DNA of 64,000 nucleotides from Mangrovimonas sp. YM274. Its GTDB lineage: Bacteria > Bacteroidota > Bacteroidia > Flavobacteriales > Flavobacteriaceae. A model generated the notes under the pieces. It was given only the letters and a program-made list of their open reading frames with translations. It was not told the DNA's origin and did not search any database. Shown piece by piece: positions 1 to 8,462 of the stretch (positions are counted from its first letter, which is position 1; each line of letters begins with the position of its first letter). The position numbers and the translations under genes are program-made. The stretch spans positions 248,001 through 312,000 of the forward strand of contig NZ_CP133091.1 of assembly GCF_030908385.1 (NCBI RefSeq), given 5' to 3'.

Positions 1-82
1 GATTTTAGAATGCTGGCCTATTTAAAGTTAGTTATTTTTTAATTAAGCGATTGTTTGTTAGGTGTTTGTGTGGGTTTGTGTT

Positions 83-113
83 ACCCTTGGTCCCCCTTCG
101 AAGTGGGGGTGGT
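83..113. repeat. Dispersed C-rich/G-rich hairpin repeat, copy 1
   Basis: A run of C (TCCCCCTTCG) is followed at once by its G-rich complement (AAGTGGGGGT), making a short hairpin preceded by ACCCTTGG. The layout matches copies near 12.69, 15.53 and 16.39 kb. It lies upstream of the first gene; bases 1-224 hold nothing else I can recognise. Confidence 0.5.
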
Positions 114-224
114 TTGTGGCCGTTTTTGGGATGTCTAAGGGTTTCTATATATTTTATTTGCATATTAGGATGTAAGTGTTTTACTTATAAAAGAAATTAC
201 AATCAACCATACCGGCACTATTTT

Positions 225-596
225 ATGACCAACTATACCCTTATTGCCACTTTTGCCTATCCTTCGGAGTTGACTGTGGCCAAGACATTGCTAGAGGCCA
301 ACAATATTCCCTATCTTGTTAAGGATGAACTTACCGTACAGGTGCACAATTTCTATTCCAATGCCATTGGAGGCATAAAATTGGAGGTGCCTGATGCTCG
401 GGCTCAAGAGGCGATTGATATCCTCATAGATTCGGGTTATGAGAATTTTGTGACCCAAAATGAGGAGCTGAGTAACGAGCAGCGTTTAAAACGGCAACAA
501 TATGCTAGGCTTTTAAAAATTATCATTTCGGTAATGTTTAGTTTGGGACTTGCTGTTGTGGTATGGCTGTTGTACTACTTAATCAGCCAACAATAG
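225..596 (+). CDS. DUF2007 (putative signal-transducing) membrane protein
   Basis: This 123-residue protein has an N-terminal ferredoxin-like DUF2007 domain (about residues 5-80): an ATFAYPSE start, a LLEANNIP helix, and an IKLEVPDARAQEAIDIL strand-helix. It ends in one transmembrane helix (about residues 95-118). DUF2007 proteins are small and lack an assigned reaction. I chose the ATG at 225 because the domain begins right after it; the open frame upstream to position 51 reads as low-complexity Cys-rich sequence unlike the family. The stop codon abuts the ATG of the next small gene, so the two are probably translated together. Confidence 0.8.
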   Translation: MTNYTLIATFAYPSELTVAKTLLEANNIPYLVKDELTVQVHNFYSNAIGGIKLEVPDARAQEAIDILIDSGYENFVTQNEELSNEQRLKRQQYARLLKIIISVMFSLGLAVVVWLLYYLISQQ

Positions 597-761
597 ATGG
601 TTGAGGTTGTTTGTCCGTATTGCAAGGGTAAGGATGTTTCAAAACCTTACTTCTCAAGAAAAGCCTTTGCCATTTCATTTCTTTTGTTGGGCTTTCCTTT
701 ACTATTAAAAAAGAAGGACCGTTGGTGCTTTGATTGCTCCAAAGAGTTTCGGTTGAAATAG
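597..761 (+). CDS. Small zinc-ribbon-like membrane peptide (54 aa)
   Basis: The ORF starts directly after the TAG of the DUF2007 gene (594-596) and encodes 54 residues. It begins MVEVVCPYCKGKDVSK and ends RWCFDCSKEFRLK, so two CxxC pairs (CPYC, CFDC) flank a hydrophobic stretch (AISFLLLGFPLLL). Four Cys in two pairs suggest a split zinc knuckle around a membrane hairpin or loop. Its tight coupling to DUF2007, a domain often found near zinc-ribbon segments, supports a real gene. Function is unknown. Confidence 0.7.
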   Translation: MVEVVCPYCKGKDVSKPYFSRKAFAISFLLLGFPLLLKKKDRWCFDCSKEFRLK

Positions 762-768
762 GAAGTAT

Positions 769-1548
769 ATGATAGGATTGTTGTTAATTTCGGTCGTTAC
801 CCTGTTGTTTTGGATTATTGCAATTTTAAAGCCTAACGAAACGCAGAGTAAAGAAAAGGCGACTAAGAGAGATACTAAGTCTACAGTAGGGGCAGGGAAT
901 GCTTCCGAAAGTACTGTCGTATTATCTAGTGAGAAAACAAAAGAGGGAGGTCTTGTTTCTGCTGAAGAAGCCGAGGCGCAACTGGCGGCCATTGCAATTG
1001 CAGCCCGAAACGTTACACCAACAGTTATAAGTCCTAAAACGGAATCAACCCCTAAGGAAGAAGTGTCCCCTAAAGAAAAACTAGGCTCTAAAGCAGTGGT
1101 AACATCCGGTTTTGAGAATGGGAGGTATCGTGTGTTTCAGGAGTATGTTATTGATGGCAAGCACTACACTTATGGGTTTCCAAAATCCAATTGCCCAGAT
1201 AAAAGGGTTTGGGTAGGTCTTGGAAAGCGGGAATTGGAGCGTATATCTATTAAGGAGACTAAAAGACGACTTAAGGGAAGGCCCATCCCTGTACTGGTTT
1301 ATTACCGCAATGGTTTCGATAGGGATTTTAGCCTGCCGGATGATACCTATGACGAAGTTGATGATTTCGAGTTTGATTTTGACGATTACGATGATGACTT
1401 TGAATTTGATTTTGGGTATGATGACTATGATTCCGATGATGTTGGAGGCTATGATGACTTTGGAGGCGGGGATAGTTATGGCGGTGGCTACAGTGACTAC
1501 GGTGGCGGCTATACTGATTCCGGAGGTTTTGATGGTGTGGCTGACTAG
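769..1548 (+). CDS. Membrane-anchored protein with Asp/Gly-rich C-terminal tail
   Basis: This 259-residue protein is not in a family I recognise. It has an N-terminal membrane helix (about residues 2-21), a Lys/Thr/Ala-rich linker to about residue 115, and a small folded domain (about 120-185) with YVIDGKHYTYGFPKSNCPDKRVW and a VLVYYRNGFDRDF strand. The last 70 residues are almost only Asp, Phe, Tyr and Gly: DDYDDDFEFDF-type repeats followed by GGGYSDYGGGY-type repeats. Such an acidic, low-complexity tail could bind divalent cations or serve as a flexible surface linker. It lies 7 nt after the zinc-ribbon peptide, so the three genes probably form one operon. Confidence 0.6.
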   Translation: MIGLLLISVVTLLFWIIAILKPNETQSKEKATKRDTKSTVGAGNASESTVVLSSEKTKEGGLVSAEEAEAQLAAIAIAARNVTPTVISPKTESTPKEEVSPKEKLGSKAVVTSGFENGRYRVFQEYVIDGKHYTYGFPKSNCPDKRVWVGLGKRELERISIKETKRRLKGRPIPVLVYYRNGFDRDFSLPDDTYDEVDDFEFDFDDYDDDFEFDFGYDDYDSDDVGGYDDFGGGDSYGGGYSDYGGGYTDSGGFDGVAD

Positions 1549-1582
1549 TTGCTTTCAGTCTAAAGGCATTCAAATAATTATT

Positions 1583-2299
1583 CTAAAACCGCTCCAACAC
1601 ACTCAATACCTCTTTTTTATAGCTACGGCTGATAGACAGGGCCTTGTTTTGAACGATGATTTCGTCGTTGGTAAAGGAGGCAATGTGCTTGATGGCGATG
1701 ATGTAGGAACGGTGGATACGCAAAAACTTCTCTGAGGGCAGTTTGGCTTCAATAGCACTAATGGTTTCGCGGGTGACGATGGTTTGGTTGCCCAGATGTA
1801 TTTTAAGGTAGTCGCTATAGCTTTCAATATAGGTAATGGCTTCAAAATCTATTTTTATCATGCGTCTGTCGGCCCTAACAAACATAAAGTTGGGTGCTTC
1901 TGTTGGTGCTGATGGGCTAGGGGTGTTTTGGGTATGGGTTTCAAAATAGTTGTTGACGGCCTTTAACAATCTATCAAAGGAAATGGGCTTTAGGAGGTAA
2001 TCTACAGCTTGGAGCTCGAAGCCTTCTACGGCATAGTCTCTATAGGCGGTGGTAAAGATGATCTTGATGTTTTTGTTGATGGACTTGGCAAAGGCAATCC
2101 CAGATATTTCTGGCATGTTGATGTCCAGAAACACCACATCTACTTCCTGTTCACGAATGCACTGAAAGGCCTCGATGGCGCTGCTGCAACTGGCCACCAC
2201 GTTTATATTGGGGATTTTGGACAGGTGGGTCTGGATGACTTCCCTGGCAATGGCTTCGTCATCTACAATGATGCAGGATATGGTGTTTTGGTTGTGCAC
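1583..2299 (-). CDS. LytTR-family response regulator
   Basis: The 238-residue protein has an N-terminal receiver domain (acidic pair DDE at 13-15, phospho-acceptor Asp59 in VVFLDINMPE, Thr in FTTAY, Lys in LLKPI) and a C-terminal LytTR DNA-binding domain (about residues 138-236, with FVRADRRMIKI and RIHRSYIIAI). It would act as a cytoplasmic transcription factor phosphorylated by the adjacent kinase. The start is a GTG at 2299, three bases after the kinase stop, and no in-frame ATG lies upstream before that stop, so translational coupling is likely. LytTR regulators in this phylum often control surface polysaccharide or stress genes; the target here is unknown. Confidence 0.92.
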   Translation of the reverse strand: MHNQNTISCIIVDDEAIAREVIQTHLSKIPNINVVASCSSAIEAFQCIREQEVDVVFLDINMPEISGIAFAKSINKNIKIIFTTAYRDYAVEGFELQAVDYLLKPISFDRLLKAVNNYFETHTQNTPSPSAPTEAPNFMFVRADRRMIKIDFEAITYIESYSDYLKIHLGNQTIVTRETISAIEAKLPSEKFLRIHRSYIIAIKHIASFTNDEIIVQNKALSISRSYKKEVLSVLERF

Positions 2300-2302
2300 G
2301 TG

Positions 2303-3367
2303 CTAGTGTAACTGTAGTTGTAACTGCACCTTAAAAATATCACTTTCATTTTGGATATGCAGGGTGTAGTTGTCTTTATACAATAAATTAAGTCGTTTTT
2401 TGATGTTTTCCAGTCCGATGCCTTTTTTGGAGGAGGTATGCCCTTTTTTATGGGTGTTGTCTATGTTAAAATACAGGGTTTGGCCCTGGCACTCCAAGTG
2501 GATGTTGATATGGAGCTTGCCTTGGTGGAGGGCCCCGTGCTTAAAACTGTTTTCAACAAAGGGCACCAATACCATGGGGGCCATGGTGAGGGTTTCGGGG
2601 ATGTTGTTGCTGGTGAACTGCAGCTTCAGGGTTTCGTTGAAGCGCATTTCCTCTAAAGCGATATAGTCTTTAATGTGCTCTATTTCTTCTGTTAGAAGTA
2701 CGAAGGGTTTGTCGGCTTGATATAACAAATAATCCAAGAGGTTGGAGAGCTTTAGGATCATTTCTGGCGTTTCGTCAGCCTTTCTAAGGGCAAAGCCGTA
2801 CAGGGTGTTGAGGGTGTTGAACAGAAAGTGGGGATGGATTTGCATTTTAAGGTACTGCAGTTCCTGTTCCTTGAGCTTTAGTTGGGTTTCCAGAATTTGG
2901 GTTTGGAGCTTTTTGGTTCTTTCGGCATGTTCCAAATTAAGCTGCAAGAGTTTGTAGGCGCTTACCAAAATGACAATTAAATATACGCCAGAGGTTACCA
3001 GGATGATGTTTTTGGTAACGGGGTTCATCTCGTTGTAATTGAAGTGGGCCAGATAGATCAGGCTAAAGAAAATGGAGAGCATGATGAGGTAGCCCGAAAT
3101 GATGAGCGTGTAGCAGCTATACAATGCAAATTTGCCGTATCGTTTGGGGATTAAATACTCTGGAATGAGTTTGTAAATGGACACGTAGGTGGTGGCGATG
3201 GTAATGGGCATTAAAAAAGCCGAAAACAGTAGGGCGTTGTGGAAATCTTTGCTTTGTGAGCCAAAGAAATAGGTAAAGAACAGCAGGACCAAGCACCAAA
3301 ATAGGAGGTGCTTAAGGCTGCGCGCCAAGGCTTTTAAAAGGATTTGTTTTGAAAGGAGGCTGCTCAT
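2303..3367 (-). CDS. LytS/YehU-type sensor histidine kinase
   Basis: The 354-residue protein has four predicted membrane helices (about residues 20-35, 45-62, 83-108, 118-140), a coiled-coil linker (about 145-175), the His_kinase (PF06580) phospho-acceptor segment HPHFLFNTLN (His178/His180) and a C-terminal ATPase with the N-box FVENSFKHG and a GIGLENIKKRL G-box. It autophosphorylates and passes phosphate to the LytTR regulator encoded just downstream. I chose the ATG at 3367, where the membrane segment follows directly; a frame extending to 3427 adds a basic stretch unlike the family. It has no recognisable extracellular sensor domain, so any signal is probably sensed within the membrane. 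Confidence 0.9.
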   Translation of the reverse strand: MSSLLSKQILLKALARSLKHLLFWCLVLLFFTYFFGSQSKDFHNALLFSAFLMPITIATTYVSIYKLIPEYLIPKRYGKFALYSCYTLIISGYLIMLSIFFSLIYLAHFNYNEMNPVTKNIILVTSGVYLIVILVSAYKLLQLNLEHAERTKKLQTQILETQLKLKEQELQYLKMQIHPHFLFNTLNTLYGFALRKADETPEMILKLSNLLDYLLYQADKPFVLLTEEIEHIKDYIALEEMRFNETLKLQFTSNNIPETLTMAPMVLVPFVENSFKHGALHQGKLHINIHLECQGQTLYFNIDNTHKKGHTSSKKGIGLENIKKRLNLLYKDNYTLHIQNESDIFKVQLQLQLH

Positions 3368-3486
3368 TACCCTACAATGATACAACACTTTTTGGCAGGA
3401 TGGTTGCTTTTGTAGACGGATGACCAATTTAGCGGGGGATTCGACCAGCGGTTATATTGGGAGCTAATTTGGTTGTTCGTCGCATT

Positions 3487-3520
3487 TTGGATTATCTTGT
3501 GCCTGTATGGCGTAAGTTTG
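3487..3520 (+). promoter_or_regulatory. Bacteroidetes-type promoter for the MotA/ExbB-like gene
   Basis: TTG at 3487-3489 is followed after 23 nt by TAAGTTTG (3513-3520), matching the flavobacterial pattern TTG-N17-23-TAnnTTTG. The predicted transcript start is near 3526, about 23 nt before the ATG at 3549. Confidence 0.55.
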
Positions 3521-3548
3521 GGGTGTATTCATTCAAAAAACGAACGTT

Positions 3549-3974
3549 ATGAACCCTTTAGCAATGTATGTTTTCAGTCGCTTTTTAATCTTTGGCTCTA
3601 TTGTAGATCGCTTTAATGAAGGTGGACCGCTTATGATGTCGCTTATTTTAGTCTGTTTTGTGATGTCGCTGTTCTTTTTAGCGAAAGGCTTTATGGGCTT
3701 GAAAGGCCATTTGGAGCAGTCACAAAAAATGCTGCGTTTGGCTATTGATAGCAGCCTGTTGGGCTTGGTGATTGGCTTTTTGGGCTCCATTATTGGTTTG
3801 ATTATGGCCTTTGATTCCATAGAAGCCATGGGCGATGCCGAACCTGCTATTTTTGCTGGTGGCTTAAAGGTGTCCTTGCTTACGGCTACTTTTGGCCTGT
3901 TTACCTTTGTGGTTTGCCGCTTGGGCATTTTGGTGTTGAGAGGTTTGATAGCCAACCAAGAGCCTAAGGCTTAA
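3549..3974 (+). CDS. MotA/TolQ/ExbB proton-channel-family protein
   Basis: The 141-residue protein has three membrane helices (about residues 25-48, 68-90, 105-130). The core FLGSIIGLIMAFDSIEAMGD, followed by FAGGLKVSLLTATFGLF, is the family signature (GxxG/S-T channel helices). It is shorter than TolQ or ExbB (about 220-240 aa) and lacks the large cytoplasmic loop. Family members couple proton flow to outer-membrane or motor work through an ExbD/MotB partner, but no such partner is next to it. It is followed 45 nt later by the esterase gene, which may share its promoter. Confidence 0.75.
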   Translation: MNPLAMYVFSRFLIFGSIVDRFNEGGPLMMSLILVCFVMSLFFLAKGFMGLKGHLEQSQKMLRLAIDSSLLGLVIGFLGSIIGLIMAFDSIEAMGDAEPAIFAGGLKVSLLTATFGLFTFVVCRLGILVLRGLIANQEPKA

Positions 3975-4019
3975 ACTGCTTGTCTTCGCTTTGTTTTAAT
4001 TAGAGCTTCTTTATTGTTT

Positions 4020-5486
4020 ATGAGAATTTTTGAAATCCTCCTGTTGGCGGCAGTCACCCTATTGCCCTTTGTGAAGCGTCCTTTGCTGCGCCGAATCCAT
4101 GCCGATTATCTCTTATTGTTTTTATGTGTGTTGTTGGCCTTGCACTTGATTGTAGAAGGGTGGCGCTGGCAAATGGTCCCGGCCTATGTGTTGTTGGTTC
4201 TTGTAGCGTGGCGGCTGAAGGCGGTGGATGGTTTTGCCTCTGTAAAGTTCTCTTGGTTTCGAGGGCTTGGATATGTTTTGTTGTGTTTGTTGTTGGTAAT
4301 AGGATGGGTGTTGCCTATGGTATTGCCGGTGTTTTCGTTACCGGAACCGAGAGGCTCCTATCAAGTGGGGATGGCCTTGATTTATGAGCAGACCGATAGG
4401 GACGAAGAAATTACCGAAGACCCCAATGATAAAAGGGAACTGCTGTATAAGATTTGGTACCCCAGTGAGGCGGATATCACGAATATGAAATCAGAACCTT
4501 ATGTGGACCAGGCAAGCCGGGCGGGGTTTGCTACCAAATACGGTTTGCCGCCAGTGGCCTTGGATTATTTGGATAAGGTGCAGACGTATGTATATCCGGG
4601 GATTTCGGTGGCTCATGGACGCTTTCCTGTGGTGTTGTTTTCGCACGGGTATGGTTCGAAGGCCACGGGGTATTATGCCTTGTTATCGGAGCTGGCCAGT
4701 CAAGGATATATTGTTGTGAATATGAACCATACTTATGAAAGTTTGGGTGTGAGCTTTCCGGATGGGCACTCTGCTTCTTTTGATTATGACTACCAAAGAA
4801 GGATTTCGGCCAATGCCATGGCGACTATAGAACCGATTGCCAACGCCTTTAAACAAGGATTGAATTATGAGGAGCGGCATCCTATTGTTAGGGAGGCTAT
4901 CAAGGATTATTTTGAAGGCGCTATTCAAGAACGCTGGGCTCAGGATATGATAGGCACCATAGATTTATTGGAGGAATGGAATGCCAAAGGACCACTAAAA
5001 GGAGCCTTGGATTTGGAGCGGCTTGGGGTTTTTGGGCATTCGGTAGGAGGTGGTGCGGCAGGGAAAGTGGCCATGAACGACAAGCGCATAAAGGCAGCGG
5101 CCAATTTGGATGGGATTCAGTGGGGGACTATGATTGACAGCAGTTACCATGTGCCGTATCTTTATCTTTCTGCCGATTGGCCTGCAGAGCATGAAGATAT
5201 CAATGCCCATGTGTATGCGCATAAGAGTCAAGATTTGTTTTATGAGTGCAAACTCCTACAGTCTGGGCATCCCAATTTTATGGATATTCCCTTTATGGTG
5301 CCGGTGCCCTCGTTGGCTGGCACTGGAACTATCAATCCTTATGAAGGCATGGAAATTACCAGTGCACTCGTCACGTCTTTTTTTGATACGCATTTAAAGC
5401 AGTTGCCCAATACTGAGCCTGAAAAGCTTAGTGCTATTTATGACTTGTTGGAACTGCGGGTTTATGAGGGAGGGGAAGCACGATAA
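4020..5486 (+). CDS. Platelet-activating-factor acetylhydrolase-like alpha/beta hydrolase with membrane N-terminus
   Basis: The 488-residue protein has four membrane helices in the first 110 residues, followed by an alpha/beta-hydrolase of the PAF acetylhydrolase (isoform II) type. The oxyanion region FPVVLFSHGYGS is seen near residue 205, and the nucleophile elbow GHSVGGG places the catalytic Ser at about 341. A late LQSGHPNF segment would supply the His. Such enzymes hydrolyse short-chain ester bonds of lipids or xenobiotics. The substrate cannot be read from sequence. I took the ATG at 4020 over a TTG six bases upstream. Confidence 0.8.
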   Translation: MRIFEILLLAAVTLLPFVKRPLLRRIHADYLLLFLCVLLALHLIVEGWRWQMVPAYVLLVLVAWRLKAVDGFASVKFSWFRGLGYVLLCLLLVIGWVLPMVLPVFSLPEPRGSYQVGMALIYEQTDRDEEITEDPNDKRELLYKIWYPSEADITNMKSEPYVDQASRAGFATKYGLPPVALDYLDKVQTYVYPGISVAHGRFPVVLFSHGYGSKATGYYALLSELASQGYIVVNMNHTYESLGVSFPDGHSASFDYDYQRRISANAMATIEPIANAFKQGLNYEERHPIVREAIKDYFEGAIQERWAQDMIGTIDLLEEWNAKGPLKGALDLERLGVFGHSVGGGAAGKVAMNDKRIKAAANLDGIQWGTMIDSSYHVPYLYLSADWPAEHEDINAHVYAHKSQDLFYECKLLQSGHPNFMDIPFMVPVPSLAGTGTINPYEGMEITSALVTSFFDTHLKQLPNTEPEKLSAIYDLLELRVYEGGEAR

Positions 5487-5605
5487 GTTGTTTTTAGACT
5501 GAAAAGTTATTTGGGTTTGTTTATTTTTAGGTCGAAATGAAAGGGTAGGATTAGTTTTTGCCCTTTTGAAGATAACTCCTGTCATCTGTTAAATTTACTT
5601 AGCTT

Positions 5606-6193
5606 ATGGAAACTTATTTCTCCACCAAACGAATTTTTTTATCCTTATGTGTGTTGGCTTTTTTATTGCAGTCTTGCAACACAGCCATCAAAACCAATGC
5701 AGGTGAATTGGAGCTAGTGAGTCTGCCCGATGGGTCCATTGCCTTGTTGAACAGTGATAGCTCTATTAGTTATGATGAGGGATTTGAGGAGCGAGCCATT
5801 ACCCAAACAGGAGAAGTGTTTTATATTGTGGAGAAGGGCGCGGTGCCGTTTACGGTAACTACTGAATATGGTATGGTTGAGGTATTGGGAACGGAGTTTA
5901 ATGTAAAAGCCACAGTAGAAGCTTTGGAAGTGGAGGTGGAAAAAGGCCTTGTGCAATTAAAAACAAGTCAAGCAGTAAAAGATGTAAAGCGTGGTCAAAA
6001 GGCTTTTCTGAAGGATGTTAAAAAGGGCGTTGAAATGGGCAAGGCAGAATTTAAACACCAACACTGGACCAAGCAACTTTCTAAAGATTTGAGGGCCTTA
6101 AAAAAAGAATTGAAAAAGGGCGGTAAGCAACTGCAAAAGGAGTCTCGCAAGTTTGGTAAACAGCTCAAGAAGGAGCTTAAGAAGATTGGGTAA
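5606..6193 (+). CDS. FecR-domain lipoprotein with Lys-rich tail
   Basis: The 195-residue protein has a lipoprotein signal peptide (FLLQSC, Cys at about 24) and a FecR-like beta domain: GEVFYIVEKGAVPFTV followed by MVEVLGTEFNVKA is the classic FecR core. The last 45 residues are a basic amphipathic helix rich in KKELKK repeats. Normal FecR proteins are inner-membrane anti-sigma factors with a cytoplasmic N-terminus; here that part is replaced by a lipid anchor, and no sigma factor or TonB receptor is nearby. It is therefore not a standard anti-sigma factor. The Lys-rich tail might bind DNA, peptidoglycan or lipids. Confidence 0.75.
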   Translation: METYFSTKRIFLSLCVLAFLLQSCNTAIKTNAGELELVSLPDGSIALLNSDSSISYDEGFEERAITQTGEVFYIVEKGAVPFTVTTEYGMVEVLGTEFNVKATVEALEVEVEKGLVQLKTSQAVKDVKRGQKAFLKDVKKGVEMGKAEFKHQHWTKQLSKDLRALKKELKKGGKQLQKESRKFGKQLKKELKKIG

Positions 6194-6279
6194 ACACCAT
6201 ACATTCCAGCTCCTGTTCTTTGAGAACAGAAGCTTGAACGTATCTTCTAGTATTTAAAATCAAAAAAGCTTAAAACGGT

Positions 6280-8328
6280 CTACCAAATTTTAACGCGCTC
6301 TTCAGGTGAGAGATATAAAGAGTCTGTAGGCTGTACGTTGAAGGCGGTGTAAAACTCTGGAACATTTCTCACGATTCCATTTACACGATAGTTGGCAGGT
6401 GAGTGTTCATCGGTGTTTATTAGCATGCGTAAGGCTTCATCTCTCATTTTGTTTCTCCACGACTGTGCATAACCTATAAAGACACGTTGATTTCCTGTGA
6501 AGCCATCCAATACAGGGGCTTCTTTACCATCTAAAGAGATATGATATGCTTTTAAAGCAATGGATAGGCCACCCAAATCTCCTATGTTTTCGCCTAGGGT
6601 GAATTCACCATTAACAAATACATCCGGTAGGGCTTCAAAGGCATTGTATTGGGCCACCAAATTTGCGGTTCGCTTTTTAAATTCTTCCTTGTCCTGATCG
6701 GTCCACCAATTGCGCATGAGCCCATCCCCGTCGAAGGTGCTTCCCATATCGTCAAAACCATGTCCTATTTCGTGGCCAATAACCGCACCGATAGCACCAT
6801 AGTTGACGGCATCTTCAGCCTCCAAATCAAAAAATGGCGGTTGTAAGATGGCGGCAGGAAAGACAATTTCATTCAAGGTTGGGTTGTAATAGGCGTTCAC
6901 CGTTTGTGGGGTCATGTTCCATTCGGTTTTGTCTATGGGTTGGCCTAGTTTGGCCAATTCCCTGTTGTATTCCATAAGGGCGGCACGATGTAAATTACCA
7001 AAAAGATCATCGGCTTTGATCTCTATATCGTAGGTTTTCCATTTGTCTGGGTAACCAATTTTTGGGGTGAATTTGCTTAATTTATCTAAGGCTTCTTTTT
7101 TAGTGTCGGCACTCATCCAGTCCAATTCCTTGATGCTTTCTTCATAAGCTTTAAGTAGATTGTCCACTAAGGTTTCCATTTTGGCTTTGGCTTCGGGCGA
7201 AAAATGCTTTTTCACATACACCTTACCTACCACTTCCCCAATGGTATTGTTTACGGTTGATACGCCTCTTCTCCATAGCGGGCGTTGTTTGGGAGTGCCG
7301 CGTAATTCGGTACTGTAAAAGGCGAAGTTTTGTTTGTCCATGGCTTCGTTTAAACGGGAGGCATTACGATTGATAATGCCCCATTTTAAATAGGTTTTCC
7401 AAGTGTCGAGACTGGTTGAAGTAATAATCTTGTCTAAGGCTTTGGTGTAATCCAACATGAGCACTCCTAAGTTTTTTTCATTTTGGACGCCAGCTTCTTC
7501 CAAATACCCAAACCAATTAAAATTGGGCATGATGTTGGCTAAAGTGTCCATAGGGAACATGTTGTATAAACTCTCCAAGTCCCGGGTTTTTTCCTTTTCC
7601 ATCTGTTTGCTGGCCAGTTTGGTTTCTAGGTCCATGATGGTCTCGGAGGCTTCTTTTCCGTTGGTTAGCCCTGCTAGTTCAAACATTTTGGCAATATGGG
7701 CTACATATTTGGTTCTAATTTCTTTGGAGCGGGTATCGTTGCTAAGGTAATACTCACGATCAGGGAGGCCTAAACCCGATTGCCCAGTGTAAACCGTGTA
7801 AATGGTAGGGTTTTTTAAATCCTGATATACGAAAAGGCCTATGGGAACACTAATGCCGTATTTGTTGGCATAGGCAAAATAGGTGGCCAATTCGTCATAG
7901 TTGGTGATGGCGTCTACTTTATCAAATTCGCTTTGCAGTGGAGCGATGCCCAAATTGTTTCGGTTGTCCATATCCATATAGGATTTGTAAAGGTCGCCTA
8001 CTTTTTGCTCGTCCGATCCCAAGGTAAAGCCATTGTTGGCCGATTCTTCAATGATAGTTTTCACGTTTTCCTCGGCTTCCTCATGAACAATATAGCCAAT
8101 GCCATAGGAGGATTTATCGGCGGGAATTTCGGTGTTTTTAATCCAATTGCCGTTGACATAGTTCATGAAGTCATCTCCCGGTTTTACGGAAGTATCCATG
8201 TATTCTTTTAAAACTCCTGATTTTAGTGGCTCTGACGTTGTTGCCGTTTCTTTGACTTCGGTTTTGCAGCTGGTTATCAATAGGAAGGAGGCAAGGATTG
8301 TAAATGAGTGGATGATTTTTGATTTCAT
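6280..8328 (-). CDS. M13 family zinc metallopeptidase (neprilysin/PepO-like) lipoprotein
   Basis: The 682-residue protein has a lipoprotein signal (LLITSC, Cys21), a large M13 N-terminal domain, and the catalytic domain with zinc motif H519-E-I-G-H523 and the third ligand in E580-NIGDLGG, 61 residues downstream, as in neprilysin. NAYYNPTLNEIVFPAAILQPP is the substrate-binding segment that precedes the zinc helix, and the protein ends VKIW, the family's usual C-terminal Trp. It should degrade oligopeptides in the periplasm or at the cell surface. It stands alone, convergent with the FecR lipoprotein gene. Confidence 0.93.
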   Translation of the reverse strand: MKSKIIHSFTILASFLLITSCKTEVKETATTSEPLKSGVLKEYMDTSVKPGDDFMNYVNGNWIKNTEIPADKSSYGIGYIVHEEAEENVKTIIEESANNGFTLGSDEQKVGDLYKSYMDMDNRNNLGIAPLQSEFDKVDAITNYDELATYFAYANKYGISVPIGLFVYQDLKNPTIYTVYTGQSGLGLPDREYYLSNDTRSKEIRTKYVAHIAKMFELAGLTNGKEASETIMDLETKLASKQMEKEKTRDLESLYNMFPMDTLANIMPNFNWFGYLEEAGVQNEKNLGVLMLDYTKALDKIITSTSLDTWKTYLKWGIINRNASRLNEAMDKQNFAFYSTELRGTPKQRPLWRRGVSTVNNTIGEVVGKVYVKKHFSPEAKAKMETLVDNLLKAYEESIKELDWMSADTKKEALDKLSKFTPKIGYPDKWKTYDIEIKADDLFGNLHRAALMEYNRELAKLGQPIDKTEWNMTPQTVNAYYNPTLNEIVFPAAILQPPFFDLEAEDAVNYGAIGAVIGHEIGHGFDDMGSTFDGDGLMRNWWTDQDKEEFKKRTANLVAQYNAFEALPDVFVNGEFTLGENIGDLGGLSIALKAYHISLDGKEAPVLDGFTGNQRVFIGYAQSWRNKMRDEALRMLINTDEHSPANYRVNGIVRNVPEFYTAFNVQPTDSLYLSPEERVKIW

Positions 8329-8462
8329 ACGTCACATTTTAGGTTGGACAATTTTTTTAGAAACCAAACAATGTAGTGTTTTGTAGTTCAGGGGTTTAAA
8401 TATAGGGTTTTTTGTGGATGTTTGAATGGAGAGTAGCTGTAAATGTTATGGTTATATACAAG

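Noticed and set aside
1220-1735. 171-codon plus-strand frame in another phase of the acidic-tail gene
   Set aside because: Its Met/Leu/Thr-rich sequence is the out-of-phase reading of Asp codons and it overlaps the LytTR gene end.
3533-3955. 140-codon minus-strand frame antisense to the MotA/ExbB-like gene
   Set aside because: Lys/Pro/Ile-rich shadow of a clear membrane-protein gene that has its own consensus promoter on the plus strand.
6212-6228. CTGTTCT-TTG-AGAACAG hairpin between the FecR and M13 genes
   Set aside because: Seven-bp stem without T-run on either strand; too weak to call a terminator.
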